Shown piece by piece: positions 18,242-28,054 of a stretch of 64,000 bases of DNA. The DNA lies in assembly GCA_964522665.1 (NCBI GenBank), contig CAZFVY010000025.1, positions 1 through 64,000 of the forward strand. The letters run 5' to 3'. Source of the DNA: CAZFVY01 sp964522665 (lineage in GTDB: Bacteria; Verrucomicrobiota; Verrucomicrobiia; Limisphaerales; CAZFVY01). The position numbers and the translations under genes are program-made. Every line of letters begins with the position of its first letter. The stretch's first letter is position 1. Below the pieces are notes generated by a model, which was given only the letters and a program-made list of their open reading frames with translations, did not search any database and was not told where the DNA came from.

Positions 18242-19423
18242 TTAGGCCGTCGTCGTCAGGGTTCGTCCACACGCGCGGAAAAGCGTTCCGATCAGTCGGC
18301 TTGCGTAATCCTCCGGCCGGGCGACCCGTTCCATCCGCGTTCGCGCGGCCTCGCCCATGGATTGGCGAAGTTCGGCCGAATCGATCAAACGCTCGAGCGC
18401 GTTCACCAATTCGCCCTCCACTCCGGGCGTAACCAACAATCCGGCGCGGCCTTCCTCGATGATCTCGGGAATGGCGTTGAGGCGGGTTCCAATGCTCGGG
18501 AGGCTGGCGGCGCCCGCCTCTTGGTACACCATTCCGAACGCTTCGCCGAGCGTCGGCATCACGAAAAGGTCCGCTTCGCGCCAGCAGGCGTACCATTCAG
18601 GCGTGTAAGGCGCGATGTTTCGGCGGACGTCAACGCCGCGGGGAACGGCCTCCGCCGCGAGCGGCCAATTGGTTACCAACATCAGCGTCGCGCGCTCGGC
18701 GAAGCCACCGGCCTGCCACGCCCGCAGGAGTTCCGGCCCGCCTTTACGAGGAAAATCGCCGCCCATGAAAAGCGCCCGGACCATCCCGCCGGGCCGCGTG
18801 GCGCGGTCCCGCCGCTCGGCGGCCCAGCCAGGGTCGAACGCCGTGAGGCGAACCGGATACGGCAGCGTCTGCAGCTTTGCGGCGCACTCCGGATGGCAGC
18901 GCGCCAAGTCGTCCGCCGCCCAGCGCGAGGTGGCGATGATCTCGGCGGCGGCGCGATAGACGGCGCCATCGTGCCGGATCCCCGGTCCAAAACTCCTCCG
19001 GCCCCAAGCCGACGGCACTTCGAGGCTCGCTTGCCGCTGCGTGCAGTCCAGCGACACCACCGCGGGCGTGCGCCGCATCCGCCGAAGGCTGGCGTACGCC
19101 GTCGCCTGCGGATGAAAGTGCAGCACGTCCCAGCCGCCCGTCGCGGCCTCGATCCGCCGCAAGCGCCGCGCGGCCAGCAGGCCCGAGTGCCACTCGGCCC
19201 GCCACCGCCCCAACGTCAATTGCGCGACGCGGGAATTCGGACTCCCCCGGAAACCGGCGCAGAGCAGCCGGCGGACGATCCGGTCGTAAATCGTCAGGCC
19301 TTCACTCAAATCAATGTGGGTCGCCTCCAGCGCGGGTTCCGATTCGACCGCCTCCCGAATCAATCGGGCGACGGAGCGGTGCCCCAGAATACCGGAATTC
19401 ACGAACGCGACGCGCGTTTTCAA
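18242..19423 (-). CDS. Glycosyltransferase family 4-type (probable TTG start)
   Basis: A GT-B glycosyltransferase of about 393 residues. No ATG lies near the nucleotide-binding N-terminus; TTG at 19423 gives (M)KTRVAFVNSGILGHRSVAR, a normal GT4 opening, and sits 28 bases past the upstream stop. The donor domain shows RALFMGGDFPRKGGPELL, and GEAFGMVYQEAGAASLPSIG contains E-x7-E. The start codon choice is inferred. Confidence 0.82.
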   Translation of the reverse strand: MKTRVAFVNSGILGHRSVARLIREAVESEPALEATHIDLSEGLTIYDRIVRRLLCAGFRGSPNSRVAQLTLGRWRAEWHSGLLAARRLRRIEAATGGWDVLHFHPQATAYASLRRMRRTPAVVSLDCTQRQASLEVPSAWGRRSFGPGIRHDGAVYRAAAEIIATSRWAADDLARCHPECAAKLQTLPYPVRLTAFDPGWAAERRDRATRPGGMVRALFMGGDFPRKGGPELLRAWQAGGFAERATLMLVTNWPLAAEAVPRGVDVRRNIAPYTPEWYACWREADLFVMPTLGEAFGMVYQEAGAASLPSIGTRLNAIPEIIEEGRAGLLVTPGVEGELVNALERLIDSAELRQSMGEAARTRMERVARPEDYASRLIGTLFRACGRTLTTTA

Positions 19424-19451
19424 GTCGGGGCGGGGAGTGTCCAAAGCGGGC

Positions 19452-20426
19452 TTAGTTTCCCGCGGGTCGCGGGCGCGGCCGGAACAGGAAATTACTCCAG
19501 TCGTGCGGGTCCGCGGCGCCGAGTCGTTCCGCCGAATACCCTTGCGCCAGCAGGATTTCATAGGCTGGGCTTTGCGGACGAGTCTCACAGATAATTCCTT
19601 TCACCGGCGTTGCGCGCAGCGTCTTCAACATGCCCCGCGTCACATTTTCCTCGAAACCTTCGACGTCGATCTTGATCCAGTCGATGCGGGCGCAACCCGC
19701 CTTGACCCGCCAATCATCGATTGAAATTGTCCGCACGCGGGCCGTTTTGCCGCGGTCAAAGACGCCGTTCAACAGCCCGTCGCTGGTGGGGATGAGCGAC
19801 GAAAGCCCGCTGTTGTCTTCCGTCTGCGAAATGAACAAGTCGGCCTCGCTTTCATGTTGGTCGGAAACCGCCGCATCGACCACGGTAACGCGGTCTTCGA
19901 CGTGATTAAGGGCGACATGGTTTTTCAATTCAACCAATACCGCCGGATTCGGCTCGAACGCGTACACCCGACCAGCGGGGCCGACGCGCGTCGCCGCGAG
20001 CAGCGTAAAGTAACCCGCGTTGGCGCCGACGTCCAGGACCACGTCATTCGGGACGATCTCATCCAAGAATAATCTGGTCGTCGCCGGCTCGTACACGCTG
20101 TCGAGAAAATAGAGGCGCTTCACGGTGAACTGGGACACATCAAAAAGGATTTCCACGGTATGCACCCGGATTTTGCGAATTGAGTCACCTTTGGCCTTCA
20201 GCTTCTCGACGAGTGTATCGCGGCTGCGCCGGTAAAGAGTGTGAAACCACGGGACATCATGCAGGTTTTTGCCGAGGCGTATGAAGGCTGGCTCGAGCGC
20301 CGGCGATTGGGCCACGCACGAGGCGGCGGCGTCGGCGATCAAATTCCGCGCCCCCTTGAGGAGCGGCAGCCAAGGCCCCTCGGCGGCCGGGTCGGCCCGC
20401 GAGAGTTGCGGGAGGGACTCAGGCAT
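19452..20426 (-). CDS. FkbM-family methyltransferase
   Basis: A 324-residue FkbM methyltransferase, third of three, with a longer N-terminal region (about 130 residues) before motif I. VVLDVGANAGYFTLLA binds SAM, VYAFEPNPAVL follows, and IKIDVEGFEENVTRGM is the FkbM signature. Starts at ATG 20426, about 100 bases after the ABC transporter stop. Role as sugar O-methyltransferase is inferred from family and context. Confidence 0.87.
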   Translation of the reverse strand: MPESLPQLSRADPAAEGPWLPLLKGARNLIADAAASCVAQSPALEPAFIRLGKNLHDVPWFHTLYRRSRDTLVEKLKAKGDSIRKIRVHTVEILFDVSQFTVKRLYFLDSVYEPATTRLFLDEIVPNDVVLDVGANAGYFTLLAATRVGPAGRVYAFEPNPAVLVELKNHVALNHVEDRVTVVDAAVSDQHESEADLFISQTEDNSGLSSLIPTSDGLLNGVFDRGKTARVRTISIDDWRVKAGCARIDWIKIDVEGFEENVTRGMLKTLRATPVKGIICETRPQSPAYEILLAQGYSAERLGAADPHDWSNFLFRPRPRPAGN

Positions 20427-20525
20427 AATTACGGAGGGCGCGCGCCGTACAAAAAAGGCCGTCGCCGCCCCGGAGAAGGCGGGCGTCCCGGTGACCGGCG
20501 CCCATTCGGTCAGAAGCCATTGTCC

Positions 20526-22394
20526 TCATGATCCGAAGGGCGTGAATTTATTGGGGGCGGGAGTGGGCGGGCGGTCCTCGAGGCCGGAGGCCTTGCTCAT
20601 GGAAACCAACTCGCGGAAGAGGGGACAACCGACGAGCAGTTCATCCCAGGTTCCCTCGGCGACTTTGCGGCCGGCGTCCATGACGATGATTTTGTCCGCC
20701 TCGCGAATCGTCGAAAGCCGGTGCGCGATCACCAAGACCGTTCGTCCGGTGACCGCCTCGCGGAGCGCCGCTTTGACATGTTGCTCGGAGATTGGGTCAA
20801 GTTGCGAAGTCGCTTCGTCGAGGATCAAAACCTTCGGGTCGCGGACCAGGGCGCGGGCTACGGCCAACCGCTGCCGCTGGCCGCCGGAAAGGCTTTGTCC
20901 GCGCTCGCCGACGACGGTGTTCAAGCCGTCGGGCGCGGCGTCCACAAAATCGTGAAGGTAGGCGCGATCCACGGCGCGCTGAATTTGTTCGGGCGTCGCT
21001 TCCGGGTAGCCGTAGGCGATATTCCGGGCCAGGGTGTCAAAGAATAGAAAGGCCTCCTGCTCGACTACCGCCAGGCCCCGGTGCCAGCTCGCCGGCGAGA
21101 ACTCCCAATAGTTTCGCCCGTCCACCGTGATCCGCCCCGAGGTCGCTTCGCGCAGGCGCAGGAGCAGCGACGCCACGGTCGATTTGCCGGCGCCGGAGGG
21201 GCCGACCAGCGCGACCGTTTTCCCGGCGGGCACTTCGAACGAGATGCCGGCGAGCGCCGGTTTCCCGGTCGCGTACTCGTGCCAGACGTTCTCAAAGCGG
21301 ATGGCCTCATGCACGCCGGTGAACTCAATCTCGCCGTGCGGGCGCTGCGGGTGCTGGGCGACCAGCAGCCATTTCTCGACCTCGCGCGCGCCGCCGACGA
21401 GGTAGAACAACTGCCCTTGCATGCTGTAGATCTGATTCATCAACGGGATCACGCGCAGCAGGACGAAACCGAAGGCGAGCAAATGGCTCGGCAGCATTTT
21501 GCCGGGGCTGACGAAGAAGGTGTAAGCGCTGCCAATGATGCCCATGGCGCCCAGCACGGCGAGCGTTTCGACCGCCGGAGTCATGAAACCGTTGATGATC
21601 GCGCCGCGGCGTTCGGCCTGCGCCTGCGCCTCGTTCAAGGTTTGGAAGCGGACCCACTCCCGGTCCTGGGAATTGGTCGCCCGAATCAGCCGCATCCCGG
21701 CGAACGATTCCACGAGGAAGGCGGAGAGCTTGCGATTAATCTCGGTCAGGGTGAAGCCCAACCGCGCCAGCCGCCGATAAACGATGCTGAAGGTGGCGCC
21801 CAGCAGGAGGCCGAGGCCTAAGGTGATCAACGTCAGCGGCCAGGAAATGAAAAACAAGCCCGCGCCGTAGATCAACGCCATCGCCATGCGCTGGCCCACT
21901 ACCAGCGAAAGTTCGAGCGCCCCCGTGGTTCGGCCGGCTTCGACAAAAAACACGTTGGCAAATTCGCCGGCGGGGCGCTGGTCGAAAAGATTGAGATCGG
22001 CGCCTTGGATTTGCCGGAACAGGCTGCCGCGCAGGTTGACGGTGACGCGCTTCTTGAGCGATGCCGAGAGGACCGAATTGCCATACGTGGCGACGTTTTT
22101 GCAGGCAATCGCGACGATGATCACCAGGCAAAAGACAAATACGTAGAACGTGGACTCATGGCCGGGGAGGCGGAGTTGGATGAATTGCAACGGGCGCATC
22201 GGGGTCGCGTTCTCGCCGCCCAGGAGCAGCGAGAGCAGCGGCACGAGCATGCCGACGCCGAACCCCTCGAAAAAAGTCATCAACAGCGCGGTCGTGACGA
22301 CCGCGGCGATCAGGTGCCGCCCGCCCCGCAAATGCGGCCGCAGCCGCATCATGCAGGCGTAGAAGTCGAAGATCTGCTTGAACCAGCTTCTCAT
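20526..22394 (-). CDS. ABC transporter with fused membrane and ATPase domains (MsbA/PglK-like)
   Basis: A 622-residue half-transporter that probably works as a homodimer to flip a lipid-linked glycan across the inner membrane. Residues about 25-320 form the six-helix exporter domain. The ATPase domain has Walker A GPSGAGKST, Q-loop VVEQEAFLFF, signature LSGGQRQRLAVARAL, Walker B KVLILDEATSQLD and the H-switch VLVIAHRLST. The start at 22394 overlaps the upstream GT2 gene as ATGA. There is no Wzx-type flippase in the locus, so this is the best export candidate, as PglK is in Campylobacter; substrate is inferred. Confidence 0.88.
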   Translation of the reverse strand: MRSWFKQIFDFYACMMRLRPHLRGGRHLIAAVVTTALLMTFFEGFGVGMLVPLLSLLLGGENATPMRPLQFIQLRLPGHESTFYVFVFCLVIIVAIACKNVATYGNSVLSASLKKRVTVNLRGSLFRQIQGADLNLFDQRPAGEFANVFFVEAGRTTGALELSLVVGQRMAMALIYGAGLFFISWPLTLITLGLGLLLGATFSIVYRRLARLGFTLTEINRKLSAFLVESFAGMRLIRATNSQDREWVRFQTLNEAQAQAERRGAIINGFMTPAVETLAVLGAMGIIGSAYTFFVSPGKMLPSHLLAFGFVLLRVIPLMNQIYSMQGQLFYLVGGAREVEKWLLVAQHPQRPHGEIEFTGVHEAIRFENVWHEYATGKPALAGISFEVPAGKTVALVGPSGAGKSTVASLLLRLREATSGRITVDGRNYWEFSPASWHRGLAVVEQEAFLFFDTLARNIAYGYPEATPEQIQRAVDRAYLHDFVDAAPDGLNTVVGERGQSLSGGQRQRLAVARALVRDPKVLILDEATSQLDPISEQHVKAALREAVTGRTVLVIAHRLSTIREADKIIVMDAGRKVAEGTWDELLVGCPLFRELVSMSKASGLEDRPPTPAPNKFTPFGS

Positions 22395-23314
22395 GCGGGG
22401 GATTTCGCCGGGCGCAGGCGTCGGCTGACGGCGCGCGCCATTTGTCCAACCGTGTGCGCCCAGGCGGCGGCGCCAAAAGGCCGGAGCCACGACTTCAGGG
22501 GGCGCCCGCGTTCGGCGCGGATCGCCGCGTCCCAACGCTCGTGGAAGATCAAACCATTACGCAATACTCTCTGCATATACTGTTCGGACATGGTCCGGCC
22601 AATGGTCGAACTGCCCAAATGCCGGTAGGCGCCGAGTCGTTCGTAGCCGTGGGTGGCGATTTTCCAGCCCGCCTGACGGATGCGGAAGCAGAGGTCAGCT
22701 TCGTCCCATTCGGTCGGCCGGAAGACTTCATCCAGCGCGTTGACCCGGTCCAGGCACGCGCGCCGCACGACCCAGGGCCGCACCACCGCGTCCACTTCCT
22801 GGAGCCGGAACCAATTGCCGGCCCCGTGGCCGATCGTGCTCTCGAGCCGGCGCCAATCGATCAGATGTTCCCAAGCCGTGATCGGCTCGTCGAGCGGATG
22901 GCACAGCAACCCGCGCCCGAGGCTCACCAGCCCGATTTCGGGCCGCTGCTCGAACAGCGCGATCAATTCCCGCGGCAGCCATCCGTGTTGCAGGAACATG
23001 TCGTCCTGCCAGGCGAGCAGCGCCTGTCCGCGCGCCTCGGCGAAGCCCCGGTTGGTGCAACGCAACTCGTGCGCGTTATCCTCGTGAAACCAGCGCGCAT
23101 GGCGCCGGCCCCACGGCGTCGCGCACAGTTCCCGCAAATAATCGGCCGTGCCATCGCGGCAACCGTCTTCGATGACGACCAGTTCGACGCTTTGGCCCGT
23201 GGCATGGCGCTGCCAGCTTGCCAAGCACTCCCGCAGCACCGCAAGGTTATTAAACGTGGGGATCACCACGCTCAGCTTGGGCTTCACCTCGAGGCTGGAA
23301 ACTTCGTCACTCAT
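22391..23314 (-). CDS. Glycosyltransferase family 2
   Basis: A 307-residue GT-A glycosyltransferase. KLSVVIPTFNNLAVLRECLA is the canonical GT2 N-terminus, VVIEDGCRDGTADYL the nucleotide site and LAWQDDMFL the DXD-like metal site. WDEADLCFRIRQAGW near residue 230 is the ED-x-LCFR base motif. The start overlaps the upstream gene by 8 bases; the stop overlaps the ABC transporter start as ATGA. Confidence 0.88.
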   Translation of the reverse strand: MSDEVSSLEVKPKLSVVIPTFNNLAVLRECLASWQRHATGQSVELVVIEDGCRDGTADYLRELCATPWGRRHARWFHEDNAHELRCTNRGFAEARGQALLAWQDDMFLQHGWLPRELIALFEQRPEIGLVSLGRGLLCHPLDEPITAWEHLIDWRRLESTIGHGAGNWFRLQEVDAVVRPWVVRRACLDRVNALDEVFRPTEWDEADLCFRIRQAGWKIATHGYERLGAYRHLGSSTIGRTMSEQYMQRVLRNGLIFHERWDAAIRAERGRPLKSWLRPFGAAAWAHTVGQMARAVSRRLRPAKSPA

Positions 23315-24443
23315 GGGATTCGATCAGGGTCATTATCTCTTGCGCCATGTGATCCCAGGTATAGGCGCGCAAGCGGGCGCCAAACTCGCTCGTCGCCGCG
23401 CGTAGCGGGTCCATGTGGCTCCGCCAGTTCAACAATCGGCCGGTCAATCCCTCCGCGGTCAGTGGCGCGGGAATCAGTAAATCGCCCAACTCGGCCGGGT
23501 AACGTTCGGCGACGCCAGCCGAGGCGCTGACCAAAGCCGGGAGGCCGCAGCAAATCGCCTCATGCACCGACAAGCCGTATGCTTCATAGCGCGCCGGGTG
23601 GATCAGCAGGTCGCCCGCGCGCAGCAAGTCGGGCACGTCGCCGCGAAATCCCAGGAATTGAATCCGCTCGCCCAATCCCGACTCGACCACCCGACCCTTC
23701 CAGGCGGGCAATTCCGCGCCCGCGCCGACCACCGCCAGGTCCACGTCCCAATCACCTCGCGCGCAAAGCGCCTGCCACGCGCCGTACAGAACATCGAACC
23801 CTTTGCGCCGGTCGCCCAACGCTCCGACAAAGAGGGCGGTCCGGCGGTCCGCCGACCAGCCCAATTTCGCGCGCGCGGCCAACCGCTCCTCCGGCGCCGC
23901 GGGACGGAAACGAGCCGAGTCGCAACCGTAGTAAACCGTGTGCGCCCGGTCCTCGGCGACGCCAAACTCGGCGATGATTTCACGGCGGGTCCGGCGGCTG
24001 TTCGTAATGATCAAGCGGGCTTGGGTTAGGTTCCGCCTCTCGGCGGCGACGTAGCGCTGATGCTGCCACCTGCCCAGCGCCCGGCGCAGCGGCGTTCCGA
24101 CAGTGAGGGGCGCGTGCGTGGCATGAACATAATGGACCCAATTCACGTCCTGCCAGGCGCAGTTCCCGCCGTTGACGATGACCCGCCCGCCGCGCGCTGC
24201 GATCCGCGCCGCCCAGCGCCGCCCGACCCACGCCAGGAGCGGCGCGGAGGCGAAATTCGAGCGGAGCAGCTTGGGCACGCGGTGAAAGATAACGTTTGGA
24301 AGAGCGAGCAGGTCCGGCCAAACCCGATGCGCGACCAGGTGAACCTCGCCCCGGGTGGCGAGATGGCGCGCCAAGGCATAATTGCCGGCGTCCATTCCGC
24401 CGAGCGGCGTAAAGTCGCCGGTGACCACCAAGACGGGTTTCAT
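23307..24443 (-). CDS. Glycosyltransferase family 4-type
   Basis: A 378-residue GT-B glycosyltransferase. The start at 24443 gives MKPVLVVTGDFTPLGGMDAG; longer starts add non-conserved sequence. The donor domain opens with TALFVGALGDRRKGFDVL, and EAYGLSVHEAICCGLPALV carries the E-x7-E motif. VWPDLLALPNV and the WQDVNWVHYVH segment are typical of the GT4 acceptor domain. Eight bases separate it from the upstream methyltransferase. Confidence 0.87.
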   Translation of the reverse strand: MKPVLVVTGDFTPLGGMDAGNYALARHLATRGEVHLVAHRVWPDLLALPNVIFHRVPKLLRSNFASAPLLAWVGRRWAARIAARGGRVIVNGGNCAWQDVNWVHYVHATHAPLTVGTPLRRALGRWQHQRYVAAERRNLTQARLIITNSRRTRREIIAEFGVAEDRAHTVYYGCDSARFRPAAPEERLAARAKLGWSADRRTALFVGALGDRRKGFDVLYGAWQALCARGDWDVDLAVVGAGAELPAWKGRVVESGLGERIQFLGFRGDVPDLLRAGDLLIHPARYEAYGLSVHEAICCGLPALVSASAGVAERYPAELGDLLIPAPLTAEGLTGRLLNWRSHMDPLRAATSEFGARLRAYTWDHMAQEIMTLIESHE

Positions 24444-24451
24444 CGCGGGCG

Positions 24452-25426
24452 TCAGCCTGCCTTGCGGGCGTAGGCCTGCAAGTGCATGGCCAGCGGCGTG
24501 TGGACGACGCCGGGCAGGCAGCGACTCAATCCGTAGATCATTTGCCGCACGGTTGCCGCGGCGCTCCAATGGCCAGCGGCTCCCGCCGTCTTCGGCGGGG
24601 ATTCCGGCGCGCCGACGTAGAGCGAGATTTCGTCGAACCCGGCGGACGCCAACGCCCGCCTTAGAGCGTCGGGCGAAAAGTGATTCACGTGGACCAGATT
24701 GTCGGCGAGCGTCGCGCGATAACCCCGCTGCAGCCGCGCGCGGACTCGTTCCTTAAGGTATTGGCTGGGGCCGTGGGGAACCTTCACCGCCACCCAGCCG
24801 CCGTCCGCGAGCAACGCGTGAATGCCCCGCAGAATCGGGATCGGCTCGGGAATGTGTTCCAGGACGTCAATGATCGTGATCGCGTCGAAATGGCGGCCTT
24901 CGAGCGCCAGGTCCTGGATGTTTTTGCGATGGATAGGCAAGCCGGTCCGGCGGGCGGCGAAGCCTCCGGTTTGCGGATTGAGTTCGACCCCTTCCGCCTG
25001 CCAGCCCAGCTCACGCGCCAGGAAGATGAGCCGGCCGACGTGGGCTCCGACGTCCAGCAACGCCCGGCGGGAGGGAGGCACTCGGCGCGCCAACTCCGCG
25101 AGGACGATTTGAAAGATCGAATCCTTGTAGCCGGAATCGAACTCCCACGCCATCCACTCCTCGGCCCAACGCTGGTCATACATCCGGTCAAAGAACCGCG
25201 GCAGCGTCGGGAGCGCCTCCGGTTGGCCAAAACCGCAGCCCTGGCAGCGCCGGAGCCAGAGCGGGGCGCCGGTATAGGCGGCGAGTTCGGGGTCTTGTTG
25301 GGCGTAGATGGAAAAATCAAAGCGGCCTTGATGGTAGCGGACGAGCCGGTCGCCGCCGCAAATCCAGCACCGCGGAATCGGCTGGAAAAGCTCCGTGGCG
25401 TTTGAGGCGGTCGGTCGATTGGACAT
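24452..25426 (-). CDS. Zinc-ribbon class I SAM methyltransferase
   Basis: A 324-residue methyltransferase. An N-terminal zinc-ribbon-like pair of CxxC motifs (CWICGG and CQGCGF) precedes the SAM-binding fold, as in C-methyltransferases of deoxysugar pathways and in many glycan-locus enzymes. Motif I is LLDVGAHVGRLIFLA, with VELNPQTGGF and IIDVLEHIPEP as later motifs. The start at 25426 (MSNRPTASNATELF) is chosen because it directly precedes the ribbon. A fixed sugar substrate cannot be assigned. Confidence 0.82.
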   Translation of the reverse strand: MSNRPTASNATELFQPIPRCWICGGDRLVRYHQGRFDFSIYAQQDPELAAYTGAPLWLRRCQGCGFGQPEALPTLPRFFDRMYDQRWAEEWMAWEFDSGYKDSIFQIVLAELARRVPPSRRALLDVGAHVGRLIFLARELGWQAEGVELNPQTGGFAARRTGLPIHRKNIQDLALEGRHFDAITIIDVLEHIPEPIPILRGIHALLADGGWVAVKVPHGPSQYLKERVRARLQRGYRATLADNLVHVNHFSPDALRRALASAGFDEISLYVGAPESPPKTAGAAGHWSAAATVRQMIYGLSRCLPGVVHTPLAMHLQAYARKAG

Positions 25427-25467
25427 GGTGGGGTGAAAATGGGGCGCGGTTCGCCGTGGAGGGAGTT

Positions 25468-26916
25468 TTAGTTGGCGTTCGGCTTCGGTCGCGGTTTGGC
25501 CTTTAACCGGCGGCGCCAGGCCGACCCGGCGCTGTCGCCGAACGAGGCCGCGGCCGGGTCCTCTTTCGCCACGCGCTGCAAGCCCCCGCTGAGAAACCAG
25601 TATTGCAGGCCGGCCTGCGCGTTGAACGGCACAAAGCTGAAGCAGAGCGCGACGATGCCGGCGTTTGCGGACAGCACCGTGGCCGCCAGCGCCCGAATCT
25701 GTGGATTCTCGGCCTCCCGCGCGACGCGGAATTCGAACTTCGCCGTTGAGATCAGCGCCATGCTGTAACACAGCAACAGAATGATTCCGCCGTCCAGAAT
25801 CCAACCAGGGAACTGAATCTCAGCCCAGAGGCCGGGCGCCTCCAAGTTGTCGGGATCGCCGAAGTAATAATTCATCATCCCCCAGCGGCCGACCCCGGCG
25901 CCGAATGGGTACTCCGGCAGTAGTTCGAGCATGCCGTTTTCGACCTGGTTGCCCCGGGCGTTGTAGTAAAGCTCGGCGGGCTTGGTCTCCAAGAGCGTCG
26001 AAAAGCGGTCGGTGATGGCGTCCCCGCCGAATTTGGCGGCCAGGAAGAATCCCCCCGCGCCCAACGCCGCGCTCAAGCCGATCAGGATGAAAAGTTTCGA
26101 CTTGTTCTGCTGCACCTGTTGGAGCGTGGCGTAGATGATGATCATGCCCGCCAGAACGATGATGCTCGAACGCACCAGCGTGAAATAGATCGCGGAAACC
26201 CCGGCAAAAGCAAAAACGAAAGCCACCAACCGCTTCCAGACCCGGTCGGAATCGAGGCAGAAAATGAGACCAAGCACGCCTGCGAACATGCCTGGCCCGC
26301 AAACCGCCCCCGGCGTGTCGAACAAGCCGGGCGGACGGATAATGTCGATGCCGCCGATGCCCTTATACGTCACCGTGCCGAGACCAAAACTTCCGCTCGT
26401 CATGACGCGCGAGAATTCCTGCGGCATGAAGGTCTCGGGATCAAACACCTGCATCACGCCGACCATCGAATTGACGCCGTTGCAGGCGAGCAACACCCAA
26501 AGGACCCGCCGCAGTCGCTCCGGGCTGGTCACGAACGCGGGCGCCCAGAAGAACGGGGCCAGCACCGAGAGGTAAAGCGCCACCTGCGCGAGCGCCGATT
26601 TATAGCTGTTGGTCGTCGGGTGCAGAATCATCAGCGCGGTATAACCGAGCGCGGCCTTGAGCCAGGGAAACGCCGGATGATTCTCGGGTTTGGCTTGCTT
26701 CTGGAAATACCACCAGGCCAGCGCCGCCAAGCTGATCCCGTACGACGCGACGCGAATCGGCAATCGCAGCGGCTGCGTTCCCGGCAGGAAGAGGATCGCC
26801 GGCAGAGCCGTCTGACTGATCATGAACACTTCCGCGAAGCCCCAACGTTCCGTCAACGTGGGCGCGGCTTTGTCCGCGTCATCGGCCGCGGATAGTTTAA
26901 GCGATGATGGCCGCAT
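25468..26916 (-). CDS. O-antigen ligase/polymerase-like membrane protein
   Basis: A 482-residue integral membrane protein with ten or more hydrophobic helices and one large periplasmic loop (about 330-390) rich in aromatic and charged residues, including PEYPFGAGVGRWGMMNYYFG. This is the organisation of the Wzy_C/WaaL superfamily, which polymerises or ligates undecaprenyl-linked glycans in the periplasm. The start at 26916 gives MRPSSLKLS, a cytoplasmic tail before the first helix. With the ABC exporter it would complete a flip-and-transfer pathway; whether it polymerises or ligates is not decided by sequence. Confidence 0.75.
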   Translation of the reverse strand: MRPSSLKLSAADDADKAAPTLTERWGFAEVFMISQTALPAILFLPGTQPLRLPIRVASYGISLAALAWWYFQKQAKPENHPAFPWLKAALGYTALMILHPTTNSYKSALAQVALYLSVLAPFFWAPAFVTSPERLRRVLWVLLACNGVNSMVGVMQVFDPETFMPQEFSRVMTSGSFGLGTVTYKGIGGIDIIRPPGLFDTPGAVCGPGMFAGVLGLIFCLDSDRVWKRLVAFVFAFAGVSAIYFTLVRSSIIVLAGMIIIYATLQQVQQNKSKLFILIGLSAALGAGGFFLAAKFGGDAITDRFSTLLETKPAELYYNARGNQVENGMLELLPEYPFGAGVGRWGMMNYYFGDPDNLEAPGLWAEIQFPGWILDGGIILLLCYSMALISTAKFEFRVAREAENPQIRALAATVLSANAGIVALCFSFVPFNAQAGLQYWFLSGGLQRVAKEDPAAASFGDSAGSAWRRRLKAKPRPKPNAN

Positions 26917-27199
26917 CAGCTCAGCGGGTGATGACCGTTGATTGAACGCGGGCAAGCGCGCCGCCTTGGCGTTCGCCGGACGCGGCCTGACGGGCAGCAG
27001 CGACCCGTCCGTTCGGGGCGGGTGGCGGCGGGCGCCAGCCAATTCAACGACCAGTTCATTCGTGGCACCCTAACACACCGGGAAGCGGTTGGGCACGGGA
27101 ATCCACCCGCTGACCGAAGAAAGTCGGCGCGCCGCGGCAAGCCTCCGGAACGCTCGCTGGGAGACGGTCGAGTGGGAAGGGAGGCGGGCGAAGGCATGC
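26917..27199. other. Non-coding gap in the glycan locus
   Basis: 283 bases between the ligase-like gene and the TylF-type methyltransferase stop. I see no conserved protein, RNA structure or repeat here. Longer frames that cross it are out of phase with any recognisable protein. It could hold an internal promoter for the downstream part of the locus. Confidence 0.4.
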
Positions 27200-28033
27200 T
27201 TACTCTTTCTGCCAGAAGCAGCCGGTCCAATCGATTGGTTGGATTGGGGCCTTGACGCCGTGCCGGGAGCGATAGTCATCCACCGCCTGTTGGCAAGCGG
27301 GGAGATGGCGGTAGTCGTCGATAATGCAGAATCCCCCGCGCGAGAGTTTGGGGTACAGGTTTTCCAATGCTTCCATCGTCGAACTGTAAAGATTGCCGTC
27401 GAGCCGGAGGACGGCGAGCTTCTCAATCGGGGCGGTCGGCAGCGTATCCTTAAACCAGCCTTTGAGAAAAACCACTTGGTCGTCGAGTAGGCCATACTTG
27501 CGGAAATTATTCTCGGCCTCTTCCTGGGAGACGGACAGGCACTCGTCGGCGTAGGTTTTGGCGCTTTTGTCGGCCGGATATTTTAGCGGGTCAGGTTTGG
27601 GCAAACCTTCGAAAGAGTCGGCGACGAACACCCGGCGGTCGGTCACTCCGTAGGCGGCCAGGGTGGCGCGCATGAGAATGCACGCGCCCCCTTTCCAGGC
27701 GCCGGTCTCGATCAAATCTCCGGGGACGCCCGCCTTCAAGACGGCTTCGACGCAGCGCTGAATGTTCTCGAGTCGCTTCATGCCGATCATCGTGTCCGCG
27801 TAGCCGGACCAGACCAACCCTTCCTCGCGCTGCTCCGGGGTGTAAACCTGTCCGCGGACCAATTGCAGATTCTTCTTGCTCAAGACCTTCGCCACCAGCG
27901 CGACCAGGCGCCTGACCAGCGGCGGCCGTTTGTAGTTGAACGTGGTGATCGGCAGCGGCGGCTCCGGCCAGAGCGTGAACGAAAGAGACCTCTTGATGAG
28001 GTCGAGGTAGAGTTCGTCGAGTTTATGGTTCAT
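27200..28033 (-). CDS. TylF/MycF-type macrocin O-methyltransferase
   Basis: A 277-residue SAM- and metal-dependent methyltransferase of the TylF family, whose founders O-methylate deoxysugars of macrolides. Conserved blocks: RLENIQRCVEAVLKAGVPGD, DLIETGAWKGGACILM (SAM motif), VFVADSFEGLPKPD, and LDGNLYSSTMEALENLYPKL, followed by the GGFCIIDDY metal-binding acidic pair. Here it probably O-methylates a sugar of the surface glycan. Starts at ATG 28033. Confidence 0.9.
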   Translation of the reverse strand: MNHKLDELYLDLIKRSLSFTLWPEPPLPITTFNYKRPPLVRRLVALVAKVLSKKNLQLVRGQVYTPEQREEGLVWSGYADTMIGMKRLENIQRCVEAVLKAGVPGDLIETGAWKGGACILMRATLAAYGVTDRRVFVADSFEGLPKPDPLKYPADKSAKTYADECLSVSQEEAENNFRKYGLLDDQVVFLKGWFKDTLPTAPIEKLAVLRLDGNLYSSTMEALENLYPKLSRGGFCIIDDYRHLPACQQAVDDYRSRHGVKAPIQPIDWTGCFWQKE

Positions 28034-28054
28034 GGCATGAGGCGGGTTTGACCG

